NCBI GenBank assembly: GCA_947000775.1
Contig: CAMQGK010000327.1
Coordinates: forward strand, 1,054,001-1,118,000
DNA: 64,000 nucleotides
From: Pterois miles
Lineage: Eukaryota > Chordata > Actinopteri > Perciformes > Scorpaenidae
Direction of reading: 5' to 3'
The notes under the pieces are model-generated. The model was not told the DNA's origin. It saw only the letters and a list, made by a program, of their open reading frames with translations, and ran no database searches. Shown one piece after another: positions 1-11,480 of the stretch (position 1 is its first letter; the number at the start of each line of letters is the position of its first letter). The translations under genes were made by a program, and so were the position numbers.

Positions 1-320
1 AAAAAAAAAAAAAAAAAAAAAATAATACAAGAGAAGGGAAATAAATGGGTTAGTGATGTTAATTATATAAAATAATTTTTATTTTTTTTATTATTATTAT
101 AAAAAATATAAAAATACTAATCCTACCCAAAGAAAATAAATAAAAAAAAATAAAAAAATTATATTTATAAATAACAAAAAAAAAAATGTGATTATTATTA
201 ATAATAAAAATGAAAATGATATAATTATTAATCATCTTGATCAAAAAGTAGATGAAGTTTTTAAATAATTAATAAAAAAAATAAATAAAAATAGTAAAAT
301 AAAAAAAATATATATTAGTC
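1..320. repeat. AT-rich low-complexity DNA
   Basis: The window opens with a run of 22 A followed by about 300 bases made almost only of A and T, with short A and T runs. It has no codon structure. It may be the tail of a retroposed element lying beyond the left edge, or plain simple sequence. Confidence 0.8.
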
Positions 321-770
321 TGTCACTGTCCCTCTATGGTTAAAGTTCAAAGCAGGTTTAGGTAACTGAATTACTTGGGTAAATTTCGAGAAAGACTGTG
401 GTCATGGTTAACTGAAGCCAGCGTTGAATGCTGGGGACACAACCATCCACCCCGTCTTCTCTCCTGAGTTTTTGCAGCACTACAAGATCAGGCTATTTGC
501 ATCCTTGGACCTGACAGTCATTATTCACAAAGCCACAGTAGGTGTTTTGACTAATAATAAACATTCAGTTAATTGTAATAGTTCAGGGATGGAAGAACCT
601 CCAGTAGGAATTTTTGAGGGAACTGTGGCCCAGGAAAGAAAGCTTAAAATAAAAGTTTGATTTAGTTTTATTTTAGGAAATGTGCTTTTCTTTCACTTTC
701 TGTTGGCGATCAATAATAATCAAGATCAATATCACTCTCTTGTTTGTCTTTTGAAAAGGAAGCTACACCC
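321..770. other. Non-coding stretch, probably repeat-derived
   Basis: No exon is supported here. A 78-codon open frame (424-660) has no recognisable domain and no splice context. The wording around 340-440 resembles common dispersed teleost repeats, but I cannot name the family. The meprin homology begins only at about 771, so no protease exon lies here. Confidence 0.4.
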
Positions 771-3700
771 AGCAGCTGGTTAGTAAACAGGGGAAAACCA
801 AATAGATTACTACCTACAACACCTATTCTTGAATTGCAGCTATAACACACTGTTTACTGATTTATCTTCTATAGACTTTAATAAACACAGAATCATTCAC
901 ATTTTGATTTTATAACCTCAGTCCTGTTTTCTTCATTCACCGTCTACAGATTCAGCCATTGCATTCAAGATGTCCTGCAGCTTCTCTAATGTGGACATGT
1001 GTCAAATGAACCACTGTTCGCAGGGGGGCAGTGCCTGGGAAATGGTAACACATGTGAAAGAGGGACCTAGTTCTGACCACACCAATTTAACCAGTGGCAG
1101 TGGTGATTCTGGTAAGATTTTAAATTTAAAAAATGTTGACTTGTTTAGTGCAAACAGTTTAATACTGGAACCACCAGAAGTCACTGTATAAACCGCCAAC
1201 AGGTAAAATTTAGCCGCTCTTTGAATGCATTGATTTTCAAGGTATAAGGTTCATTTATTCATCATTCTACAACATGAGGTTGTATAAAGAAATGCTATAG
1301 CTGTAGTCCCTTTACACTGCTCACAACAGCAGTCACAATCAAGCCAGGACACATCTCTCTGAACACCTAAAGTCTAAAAACCTCAGTGTTCGATCCTGCG
1401 ATATATCCTTATTGAAATATACCATCCAGCTCTGTGTTTAAAGGGTCCGATTTACAGTTCCTATTGGTATTACTCAAATAAGAATTACTGTAAACTGTTC
1501 AAGCTGGTGACGAGGAGACACCTAACATCTAACTGCCTTCATCCGAGCGTCTACCCTGCTTGCTCCAATGCAGCACAAGATCAAGTAGCTTCGGATCCTA
1601 TACCAGCACCGGCCACGCCCGATAACGGCAGCTCTCCTCTAAGCAATCTCTGGCTTTTGTTATTACATTAGGTAAACGTTTAAAGACTAGGAAAATAAGT
1701 CTTAAGGATCTGTTAATTTGCCTAGGTTAGGGCAACCAATGGGAACCATAAAGATGTTAACACACTATACCACTGAAACCACAGTCATATTGAAGTAATA
1801 ATAATCCAATGTCCAGTAATTAAATTTAAATGCAACTGATGTCTTTATTGCTTAATTAAAAGCGGGGCAAGGCATGCAACATAAACATTGATTATGTTAA
1901 ATAATTCAATTTCAATGATTATAATAATATGTATGTTTATCATAGTTTGTAAAAATGTCCAGTCCAGTTGACAGTCTAAAAACCTTAGACACCATCATAC
2001 TCTTCTGCAACATAGATTGTTTATCTAGATGCAAAATGAAGAGCATGAAAATGACGGCATTCTCTATCGGGGTAAATTTCCCCCACTGCCACGTATCAGT
2101 GTAAATGGCATTTTTTTTCTTTCTTTTTTTTAAATCAAGCTTTATCTTGACATTTTTTAACAACGCAGGATGCTGCATAACAGTCTTAGGAAAATTTACA
2201 GACTTCAATATTTGATTGAAACACAGTTAGAGTACAATCTAAAAAGAGCTGCAGGTCAGTTTTACCCATTGGCGCTTCTTGTGTTAATGAAATACAATTT
2301 TTGACCTGGTGATTAAGGCGACAACCGTGAGCCTCAGTATTTCCTGTTCCTATCCAGCTTGGGGCCGCTTGCATATCACTCTCCATTTCTCTTTCCCCTC
2401 ATTTCTTGTTAGCTTTGAACTGTTGTATATCTAATAAAGGCATAAGATAAGATAAGATAAGATGAACCTTTATTAATAGAAGCCCTCACGAATAATAATG
2501 AAAAAATAACAAGACAAAACATGTATCTTCACATTTAGACAGTTTTTTTGATTGTTTATTTTACCAAAAACTAACTTTTAAGTGGGACAAATGGCTTTGA
2601 GGAAAGTCTCACAGCATTAATCTCACCCATATATCATTTACATGTACTTTTCTTATGTAGATATGACATTTCAAGGTCCACCACCATAACACATTTATTT
2701 TGGTCAACAACATTCTAGGTATGGATGCAAGTTACTTCATGCATGTTAGCACAGCATCAGGTCAGGAGGGAGACTCAGCCTGGCTGGAGACCCACAAGAT
2801 GAGTCCCAATAGGGGGTGCCATGTCCAGTGTCTCCAGTTCTACTTTTACCACAGTGGAAACGAGTTAGACCGCCTCAACATCTGGATCAGAGAGTTTCAA
2901 GATGCAATGGATTTAACAGGAACCCGCCGCCTCATGGGACAGATCACTGGTAATGTCAAGCTGCATGATTATCTGATATCATCTGCTCTAAATGGTGTTT
3001 AAGACTCAAATGTTTGAAAGCTATTAAGTCATCACAAAACTCTTCCTCCAGGTCCACGAACATCTCACTGGCAAATCCAACATGTTCCCCTGAATGCCAC
3101 CAAGCAATTCCAGGTGGAGTTTGAGTTTCGTAAAGGAGCAGGAAACTCGTCAGGTGGCTTCTCAATCGATGACATCAATCTGTCTGAGATTGAATGTCCA
3201 CATGTAGTCATGCAGATTAATAATTTTGAGAATGTTATGAGTACTAGTAGTTATGGCACAAATCTATACAGCCAAAGGCACTACTCCACAGGAGGCTATG
3301 CATACAGGGCTGGGGTTGGGCTGAACACAAGAACTTTTAAAGTTTTTGTACAACTGTTGTCTGGTCAATATGACGACCAGCTGGAGTGGCCTTGCCCACA
3401 TCGGCAGGTGACCTTCACAATGCTGGATCAGAACCCCAACATCCTGCTGCAGATGTCCAAGCAAAGGAGTGCCACCACTGACGGTAAGCTTAAAAGAACA
3501 TAAAGAAATCCTTAAACCAACACTAACTAGAATGAAATAGTCACCCCTTTAGCACACTACATGTAACAGTATTTCCTCTGGTTATTTACTGTTAATGGTC
3601 TGTGTGCTTTCTAGAATCATCTCGCAAACTGTGGGGCAATCCTCGTGAGACTGGAACTCCATACGTAGATAGCAATAATGAAACCATTTATGCTGGACTT

Positions 3701-5572
3701 CCGGCAGGCGGACGACTTTTTCCCAGGTTGGAAGAAATGAAATGGAGAGACTTCCTCAAAGCCGGGAGTGCCGTTTTTCTCTTCAGCTTCCAAGGCAGGC
3801 TGTTTATACTGCTTAACTTGACTGTTTAACTGATCTGCTTGTAATTTTACATTTAATACATTACTTATTGTACATTATTACTGAAACTATCGTCTTTGAT
3901 TAGATGTCAGTCCTCTTGTTAATGGAAGTGATGTACCGTGTCCTCACATTGGACCAGTGAAGGTTACACATCCTCCCAGAGATCTGGATAACGGCCCATG
4001 CCCAGCACGGTAGGACGTTGTGTTGTCAAATTAAGTACATTTTCAGCACTAAAACAACTTCTCATTTCACAACAAAACTGAAAGAAATTTGATTTTAATA
4101 TACCTTTCTGCTATGCATTTAACAGGATCACCACCCCTCCAACCACCACCTCTCAAACAACAGAGAGGTAACAGATTTACTCAAGTTACACTTGCTGTAA
4201 TTCGTTAGCTTTAGAAACGGTTGGCCTGAACAGCTTTATTTCCTGTATTAAAAATGCATAAACAGAAAATTGCAATAAAAAGAAGGCAGCAATGTTTAAA
4301 TATAAATTACAGTACAATGCAGAATAGCAATGATATGAATGCACAGAGTGTTCTTGCAGCAGCTGCTCGTAACTTGCAGGCCACACAAACAAATTTTCTC
4401 CTAGAAACCAACAGCCTTTATAGCTAAGTGTGATAGGGCCTTTTTCAAAGCACTATGAGGTATGTGTCAAAAATCCTGTTTTATTTTAATGAATAATTTA
4501 CTCCTTTCTTCCTGCTGCAGCGTTTTTGGCTTCTCTGCTGGTTTGGCTTGTTCTCCTGTCCTCACCCTCCTGCTCGCATTGATGCTTTTGATACCTTGAT
4601 GTGCATCTCCTCCCGTCCTCATTCCCATGGCGTCAAATGATGATGTTTTGTCAGTCACAGCTGTTGCCGTTCAATACTGACACAAATTGTAGCGTCGGTA
4701 TGAGATGCACCAGGCTTTCCATGGACTACAGCATAAACCCATCCACGTCACTATTAAACACTCAGGGAAAGATCTGTGGAGACACACAGATGGGTCCAAC
4801 AAACACAGGGCTTTCATCCAGGAGGCTGCTGTTTGTGTCCAGTACGTTATGTTTCACTTTAATGTTACAATCAGCTGTTTGTTTGTGTCATTTTCAGCGT
4901 ACAAATGTAGTAATTTTAAGCCCAACCATGTTGTTTTTTCCTAAAGTGGTTTTGTTAAATTTACAACATTAGGCACATGTTTAGTGGCACCAAGGGGTCT
5001 GATAAAGCATCAGTATATGATGAATTGGGATGAGAACATGTTGGCACATCCCACCTCTGCACATTAACTTAATGATAATTCATCAGATTTTACTTTATTC
5101 ATTTTTTGTCATTGTTTCTGTGGTTATAGGTCACAAACAGAAAGAGAGGTGTAATGGGTGAAGAAGTATTGGTATATCAGGGATAGTTGTTGAGTTATAA
5201 CTTATAGCAGCTTATGTAATAATTCATTGAATGTCTGTACTTCTGTGGTGTTTGGTGCTTTGATCATATATTAGTTAGGACCCGAGCACTGACAACATCG
5301 GGTCGCAAGGACCTTATTGAAACTGAAGGAATTTTTATTTGGTTATTATTTGATATTTGTCTTTTGTGGGTTGATCTTAAAATTGTACTTTGATTTCTTA
5401 TACTATTGTACTCCTTTGAAGAAAAAGGTTTAAAAAAAGCTTCACTTCTGTTATAACTGGGTAATAAAATGGAAAGGTGAACCCTTATTTTTGTGCATTA
5501 AGAAAGAATACAGTTTACAGTATGATGTGTAATTGTATGTCAAGCTGTCCACGTATACTGGGGTTTGATTCA
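771..5572 (+). repeat. Segmental duplication, copy A (3' half of a meprin gene)
   Basis: This segment aligns almost base for base with 23618-28040, introns and 3' flank included. The left breakpoint lies inside the intron before the first MAM exon, at the shared words cagcagctggttag. The right breakpoint is near the words tactggggtttga / acactggtgtttga. Internal differences: copy A has about 600 extra bases around 1400-2010, a roughly 40-bp gataa-rich piece at 2440-2482, and a much shorter stalk exon. From 4600 to 5572 it holds the non-coding 3' flank with no further gene. Confidence 0.9.
950..4599 (+). CDS. Meprin-like 3' half: MAM, MATH, stalk, membrane anchor (no protease domain)
   Basis: Seven exons can be read with matching phases: 950-1111, 2719-2949, 3052-3483, 3615-3794, 3904-4009, 4126-4167 and 4521-4599 (TGA). 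They encode a MAM domain (start AFKMSCSF, end SIDDINLSEIECP), a MATH domain (from about VVMQINNFENVM to SAVFLFSFQ), a short Thr/Pro stalk (TTPPTTTSQTTER) and a C-terminal hydrophobic helix. Meprins are astacin-family zinc proteases of epithelial surfaces, and MAM and MATH serve folding, dimerisation and substrate access. The frame is open throughout, but no prodomain or catalytic exon lies between the duplication breakpoint (771) and the first exon, so this copy cannot be a protease by itself. It may be a dead 3' fragment, or it may be spliced to exons left of the window. The exon at 3615-3794 is followed by a GC donor, as in the full copy. Confidence 0.65.
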
Positions 5573-5943
5573 CAAGAATAGCTCATTTGCAAATTAAAGA
5601 AAATGCATTCAACAACATGGTTTCGTTTGCGGTCATCAGCCAATGCTTATTAGTATTTTGGATTGGACGGTGCAGGAAGTATGTAGAAAATACATACAGT
5701 TGTCTTCTTTGCAACTTAGAGGTGAGAAAAAACAATGTCAGGTGGGTGTTAAAAACTTGAGTCAAGGGAACAGAGTATCGTCCATTAAAGTAATACAAAT
5801 CATAGATGACAGTATGTTGTATTGTAATTTAGTGCTGATTAAACCAGCATTAATTTTGGCTACTTGGGGACAGCAGAAAAAAGCTATAAGCACAGCACTG
5901 ACATGAGGACCTTCACCATTTAAAGTGAGGAAGACTACACCCT
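5573..5943. other. Unannotated spacer
   Basis: I see no gene here. The overlapping open frames on both strands (5643-5906 +, 5762-6214 -) lack domains, splice signals and biased composition. Confidence 0.4.
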
Positions 5944-6450
5944 GTAACATCTGGTTCAGAAAGGCACTGGACTCAAATGCACGACTCAGATTCAGGAAGT
6001 ATAAAAGTTCAAAACAATCTTTACTTTGCAAAGTTCGGTACACGGGCAAGTAGTCAGACAGGCAACCAGATCCAAAAATCAGCAGGCAGAAGGCAGGGTC
6101 AAAAAACAGGCAGAGGTTCAGGAACACAGACAGGGAAGCGCAAGGAAAAAACACGAGAACAGCCGTCACCATAAGGATCAAATACGAACTGGCAACATGA
6201 GGAAGGGAGGACACACATTATATACTAGAGGGGAGTGATCAACAAGACACAGGTGGACACAATCAGGGGCGGGACAGACAATAAGACACAGGTGCAGCGA
6301 TGGAAAGTATGTCAGGGGGTGTGGAGACACACGAGGGCAGGAAGTGCAGTGATCTGAAAGGAAGGAAAGAGGAAAGTACAGATTGTCTGGCTGCAGTTTC
6401 AGCCCGCACATTCCCTCTGGAGACAGCGTCATCACCTGTTAGTGTGTGCA
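5944..6450. repeat. Probable dispersed repeat, family not identified
   Basis: This A/G-rich stretch has cagacagg-, caggcag- and acacaggtg-type motifs and a polypurine segment. It reads like common teleost interspersed DNA, possibly LTR-derived. I see no terminal repeats or coding motif that would name it. Confidence 0.3.
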
Positions 6451-6878
6451 ATTTATTAAATGATTGGAAGTTCTATTTACCAATAAATAGTGAGTTGGTG
6501 CCATAAGTGAAAGCTTGCATCCATCCTTCATTACACAACGCAAGTGAGAGTACGCAACAGAGGTGCCAGTCTGATGCATTCGCAAAAACGATAAACTCTG
6601 AGAGACACACAAGCCAAAAGCAGGTGAGAATTGCACAATATTTCAAAACTTTGAGCGGCAAATGTAAATGTTGCAGCATTTTAATGCAGCTTGAAAGTTA
6701 ACCAATATATAAATGTTTTTCAGCATTTAAATGCAGCATGAAAGGTTGTTGAACTCGATAAATGAAGTGTTTTTCAGCAAGTTAAGCTTTTTGTTTTGTT
6801 TTTTTTCTAACATTCAAAATTAACAAAATGGCTGAAAATCTGCACTGTCCTCAATCTGTTCTTGTGTCCATCCAACAG
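6451..6878. other. Unannotated sequence upstream of the apolipoprotein fragment
   Basis: I looked here for the signal-peptide exon expected before the apolipoprotein exon at 6879 and found no plausible ATG-plus-hydrophobic exon with a GT donor. Nothing else is recognisable. Confidence 0.4.
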
Positions 6879-7387
6879 GCTGTCATGCCAACCTCTTCTA
6901 TGCCGATGCACCCAAACCACAACTGAAAGTGCTGACTGATGCTTTCTGGGATTACATTGCCAAGGCCACCCAGACAGCTGATGACACCCTCCAGATGATC
7001 AGGAAGTCTCACTTTGGACAGGAAGTCAAGTAAGTTGTGTGACATGCAAGACCATGGTGGCTGGGCTGATTCAGATCAGTATGGTATTGCACAAACCTCT
7101 AAACGTTACCGTCTGTCTTCTAGTGCTCGCCTGGCAGACAGCACTGACATCGCCAGCAAGTATGCAGTCATCCTGCAGGAGCAGCTCCCCCCAGCAGCCC
7201 AGGACCTGATGACCAAGATCACCGCAGAGGCTGACGTGCTGAGAAATGTGCTGACCAATGAGCTGAATGCTGTCAGGGAAAACCTGGAGCCCTACACCGA
7301 GGATATGAAGGCCCAGATCCAGCTGAGAGTGGAGCAGCTCAAACAGGAGCTGAAGGATGTGAGTGAAAAGCTGGACCCCAGTGCCCA
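6879..7387 (+). pseudogene. Apolipoprotein A-IV/A-I-like gene fragment
   Basis: Two exons are clear: 6879-7029 (mature N-terminus, HANLFYADAPKPQL then FWDYIAKATQTADD, GT donor) and 7124 to about 7387 (after an AG acceptor; ARLADSTDIASKYAV, then amphipathic repeats with LEPYTEDMKAQIQ). Teleost apoA-IV/A-I proteins carry lipid on lipoproteins through tandem 22- and 11-residue amphipathic helices with Pro at the boundaries, and these repeats are visible. The signal-peptide exon is missing. The last exon stops after about 88 codons, at LDPS, where the sequence changes abruptly into the AT-rich repeat at 7388. A full protein would carry several more 22-mers. I infer a truncated relic; the two exons themselves show no internal stop. 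A-IV is favoured over A-I by the overall wording, not proven. Confidence 0.75.
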
Positions 7388-7720
7388 TATTATGTCTTGT
7401 AGATTTTATTGTAGTATTTTTTTCATGATTTTATAGTATTTTTTTCTATTCTGTATTTATGTTTCTTGATTTTTGCTTTTACTTAAGTTTATGTGACTAT
7501 GTTTCTGTTATGCACCAATACACCAAAGCAGATTCCTTGGATGTGAAATCCTCCTATAACAGAATAAATAAATCTGATTCTGAGACGGTTCAATCAAATC
7601 AAGCCCTGACACGGCTCTGTCACAGTTTCACCACTGGGTGGCAGTGTACCCTCTTCTGTTGGGACAGGAAACACTGACAAACCAGTGGTGCATGATGCCT
7701 TACAAAGTGGTGGAATATTA
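7388..7720 (+). repeat. Local duplicate, unfilled copy
   Basis: The segment matches 8838-9058 and then 10369-10500: the shared words are tgcaccaatacaccaa, gatgtgaaatcctcctataa and cagtggtgcatgatgcctt. The first half resembles the AT-rich 3' end of an L2-type LINE. This copy lacks the 1.3 kb insertion of the second copy and carries about 20 extra bases near 7635-7655. Its left end is the point where the apolipoprotein exon breaks off. Confidence 0.75.
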
Positions 7721-8058
7721 AGAGGATTTGAAGATTTTCTCCATTAGGTTACGTTGTAAAAAAAAATCTGAAAAAAAGCTTAATATTTTAAAAAGTATAA
7801 ATAGTGGAAACAAGAAAAGTCATAGCACTAATGTCCTTAATGAGCTGAATATTTTGATAGTTGAACAGTCTCTGTAGCTTAAAGTATGCAGGAGTCGTTA
7901 AAGTCCGAAAAACGTACAGAAGAAATAGTTGAAGTTGATTAAGGATTCAAAGAGCAACACTGTGAATGCTGCTGAACAGCTTTCACAGTAATTACAGTAA
8001 ACAAAGAATTATCTTACTTTAGGAATGTAAAACAGAAAGCATATTATTTTTATCAGGG
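7721..8058. other. Unannotated AT-rich spacer
   Basis: No gene, RNA or element boundary is recognised in this interval. Confidence 0.4.
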
Positions 8059-8290
8059 CTGTAAAAAAAGAAGAAGAAACACTTTATTGATCCTCTGAGG
8101 GGAAATTCACTTTTTTCACTCTGTTGTAATTTTTTACACATTACACACCAACCTGAAATACATATATGCACAAACAGGACCTATATACTGTATACACGCA
8201 TTAATGGAGCGATGAGAGCGATGGGGGCTGTTTGGTGCCTTGCTCAAAGGCACCTCAGTGCCCAAGAAGCAAACTGGCAGTTCACGCTCA
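8059..8290 (-). mobile_element. SINE, 5'-truncated (same family as 32275-32603)
   Basis: The plus strand reads tttattgatcctctgagggg, then a body ending cctcagtgcccaagaagcaaa. This matches the 3' body of the tRNA-derived SINE at 32275-32603, in the same orientation. The tRNA-like head is absent: the match stops at aactggcag, where a different repeat begins. Confidence 0.6.
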
Positions 8291-8783
8291 GTACTTTAGG
8301 TTGTAGCGGGCTCAGTTTTAAAGCCAGAGACAAGATACTGGCATCATATGAAACTAGAAAATCAGAGGAATCCGCTGGTGACAACCATGTCATACTAGCG
8401 CTCCAAACAAAAGCTGAATTTTGGTGAGGAAAAACTGACACGTCCATTTTCAAAGGGGTCCCTTGACCTCTGACCTCCAGATATATGAATGTAAATGGAT
8501 TCTGTGGGTATCCACCAGTCTCCCTTTTACAGACATGACCACTTCATGATAATCAGTATGCAGTTTACTATGTTATAATTTGAGCATATTTTTATGCTAA
8601 ATGCAGAACCTGTGAGGGTTTCTGGACAATATTTTGTAGAGAATTAATTACTTGACAAATCTCCCTTTAACGTAAATTTTGAGCCAAGTTTTGAATCATT
8701 TTAATTTGCTGTTAATTGTGATTAACTATGGACAATCTTGTGATTAATTACAATTCAATATTTTAATCAATTGACCACCCTAA
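8291..8783 (+). mobile_element. Non-autonomous hAT-like repeat
   Basis: It contains words typical of one teleost repeat family (gagacaagatactggcatca, ggggtcccttgacctctgac, tttatgctaaatgcag) and ends in a run of attaat-type words closing with ttgaccaccctaa. The reverse-oriented copy at 60907-61405 and the fragment at 14160-14366 share its right-end sequence. No transposase is encoded. Confidence 0.65.
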
Positions 8784-9058
8784 TTTTTATACCTCATACT
8801 GTTTGTATAGTCCCTGAAATTTTGCACATTTATGCACATTTCTCATAGTATTTCATTCACATTTTTCTTCTATTTTTGTCTTGTAGATTTTTTTATAGTA
8901 TTTTTTCCACACGTTAACTGTATTTTTCTTCTATTCTGTATTTATGTTTGTTGATTTTTGCAATATTACTTTTATTTAAATTGTTCTATGTTTCTGTTAT
9001 GCACCAATACACCAACGCAGATTCCTTGGATGTGAAATCCTCCTATAACAGAATAAAC

Positions 9059-10368
9059 TAGAAAAGCACTCAGAGAGCAAAGACCTCCGCCAAGCACCAT
9101 AGTTTCCCCCATATTGTAATTGACTCCAAAATAAAAATCCTACATTTTTAAAAAAGAATTTTATATCAGTGGCAAACAGAACATATATACAAGACACAAC
9201 ATAAAACTCACAATACATTATTTCTAAAACCAACATATGTACATTAACATTTTTCTACTGGATCTCGCTCTGGATAAGAAATAACAAACCTACATTCATT
9301 TTGCCTGCATTATTAGATTCCTTGACCATGAAAACATTCCCTTACCAAGTGGATTTAAGTTTATATCATTATTATTAATTCAGAAGTTATTAATGAAAAT
9401 CTCTTTTTCGGTAATGGCGGTTTCTTGTGGATCTATCTCCTCAAGTATTAAAGTTAGATCAAATTCGTTGACATACTTCAGATGAGGAATTGTCTCAGCT
9501 ACACAATGCTGTTAGAAATCTCTACCTCTAATATTAAATGCACAGTAGGCCAAATGTAAGAGTACCCCCATTTGTTTTATATAAATTGGTATAAAATTCG
9601 CCATCTGGATCAGATTTCATGAGCTTTGGGCAACAATTACCAGAGATATTGAGAAACTATTTTTTGGGTCCCATTTACTCCAATGTTAACGGAAATTTCA
9701 AAGTGACCCAGAATCCATTCTGGCAAAAAATTGAATCGAAGGCAACTGGACTTAGATTTGTCTCTGAAGACGTTTCGCCCCTTATCCAAGTGGCTTCATC
9801 AGTTTGAACCCTACAGTCTGACTAGTCCCCACTAGTTACAAACAGTGGAGTAAGACCCAGGTTTTTAACCTTTGTGGAAGTGTCCGCCCCTTATTCTCCT
9901 AAGACAATAGTTCGTTAGTGGAGTTTCACCTGTGTGAGTGAGTCCCACTAGTGAACGACAGTCGTTAAGGATTCAATGGGGCTAACGACAACAGTCGTTA
10001 GGCATGATGTGCTACAGTAATGGGGACTAGTCAGACTGGACCGTTCAAACTGATGAAGCCACTTGGATAAGGGGCGAAACGTCTTCAGAGACAAATCTAA
10101 GTCCAGTTGCCTTCGATTCAATTTTTTGCCAGAATGAATATGACCTGGATGAATGAGAACTTTCACGGAGTCAGAATCCAGGATTTTTTCCGGATCACCC
10201 CCAAAATTAAATCAGTTCTTCCTTTTCACATTTTCGACACATCCTGAAGATTTCATCAGAATCCGTCCATAAGTTTTTGAGTTATCTTGAACACAGACAA
10301 ACAAACAAACAAACAAAAAAACAAACAGATAAACGTCGGCAAAAACATAACCTCCTTGGCGGAGGTAA
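9059..10368 (+). mobile_element. Insertion with cctccgccaag / cttggcggagg ends
   Basis: The element starts near agaaaagcactcagagagc, with acctccgccaag just inside, and ends with an (acaaa)n stretch followed by cataacctccttggcggagg. The ends therefore carry a short inverted repeat. The empty-site copy near 7565 suggests that taaa or aataaa is the duplicated target. The element holds a large hairpin (9716-10136) and no open frame of note. The superfamily is not certain to me. Confidence 0.7.
9716..10136. repeat. Long inverted repeat (foldback)
   Basis: The left arm 9716-9830 and right arm 10022-10136 are reverse complements over about 115 bp. The inner 89 bp (9721-9809 against 10043-10131) is perfect by eye. 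The spacer is about 190 bp. The arms include gaagacgtttcgcccctta, a phrase repeated in many teleost genomes. A transcript through it would fold into a long hairpin. Confidence 0.85.
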
Positions 10369-10481
10369 TAAATGTGATTGTGAGACGGTTCAATCGCACT
10401 CAAGCCCTGACACGGCTCTGTCCACAGTTTCACCACTGGGACAGGAAACACTGACAAACCAGTGGTGCATGATGCCTTACA

Positions 10482-10870
10482 AAGTGGTGGCAGTATTAAA
10501 GTACTTTACTGAAGTAAAAGTTGTGATACCACACTATGGAAACACTGAATTGAATTTTAATTTTCTTTACTTGACTTAAAGTATTAAAGTTTTACCAACA
10601 ACATGTACTCAAAGTATCAAAAATAAAAGGCCATGTCAGTGTTATATGATTGTATTGCTGGACCATAATTAGTACGTCATATTATAGCTGGTTGAGATGG
10701 AGCAACTTCTAAACCTTTGGATGGTTAAATGTGTAACAACACAACATCAGATTTTCTATCAGCTACTGATCGCATGATCTGATTGTAAAATCTTGATCTG
10801 AAAGGTAACTAGTAACTATAGCTGTCAAATAAATGTAGTGGAGTACAATATACATTGAAAAAAGGGCTCC
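10482..10870 (+). mobile_element. Teleost hAT-type MITE (agtacttt / aaagtactca family), truncated
   Basis: The stretch has the repeated wording agtactttactgaagtaaaa, catgtactcaaagtatcaaa and gctgtcaaataaatgtagtg, typical of a very common fish MITE. The right end is missing. A short ggttgggaaccactgg piece at 10884-10900 looks like the terminus of another hAT element. Confidence 0.6.
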
Positions 10871-10900
10871 CTTATGGAAAAAGGTTGGGAACCACTGGGT

Positions 10901-11480
10901 TAATATACCCCTAACAATCTTCTGAAATGAATGTGGTAAATGGGGAAGGGTGCTAATCAATTACAACTTTTGACTATTAAAAAAGCATCATGAAAATTGA
11001 TAAGATTCTCCCAGCAAAGGAGACCATATCTAGGAAGTATACAGCAGTGATGGTAGCTTTTAGGAGGGCTTGTTTATCTACAGGTCGTACAGGCTTTAGT
11101 AATGTACCTGTGGGCAGAGACCAGGTGGTTGTACAGTATGTTATATGCAAGAAAATCACAGCATAAAAATAAATCTTCAGGTTTCTTTCAAACAGACCTC
11201 AAATTGCTTAGTTTAAATTGTGTTTGTGTAACAACTTGTTTAAATAGTTTTTTGAAGCCCAGAGTTAAAATGACACTGAAGTATTTGAACCTGGAAATCA
11301 CTTGAAGCTTCTCATCTATGTGAACACAATCTTTTCTGTTCCTCGCCCTCCTCTCACATGTCAGTCACTTTGACAGAGAGAAAAAGGTAAATAGACTTCA
11401 CAAGCAAAATGTGTGGCGTTTGTAAGTTTCACCCACTGAGAGATCAGAGGAGGAGGAGGAGGAGACAACCTGGAGGGACC
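10901..11480. other. Unannotated spacer
   Basis: No exon or element boundary is recognised. A short gga-repeat stretch begins at about 11448. Confidence 0.4.

Larger units (their letters stand above)
8838..10500 (+). repeat. Local duplicate, filled copy
   Basis: This is the second copy of 7388-7720, split at the words agaataaa by the element at 9059-10368. After the insertion the match resumes at gagacggttcaatc. Comparing the two copies gives an empty-site / filled-site pair. Confidence 0.75.

Noticed and set aside
1002..3464. Minus-strand frames over the meprin exons
   Set aside because: Shadows of the MAM and MATH exons on the plus strand.
5762..6214. 150-codon minus-strand open frame
   Set aside because: No domain, no splice context, and it overlaps repeat-like sequence; it looks like chance.
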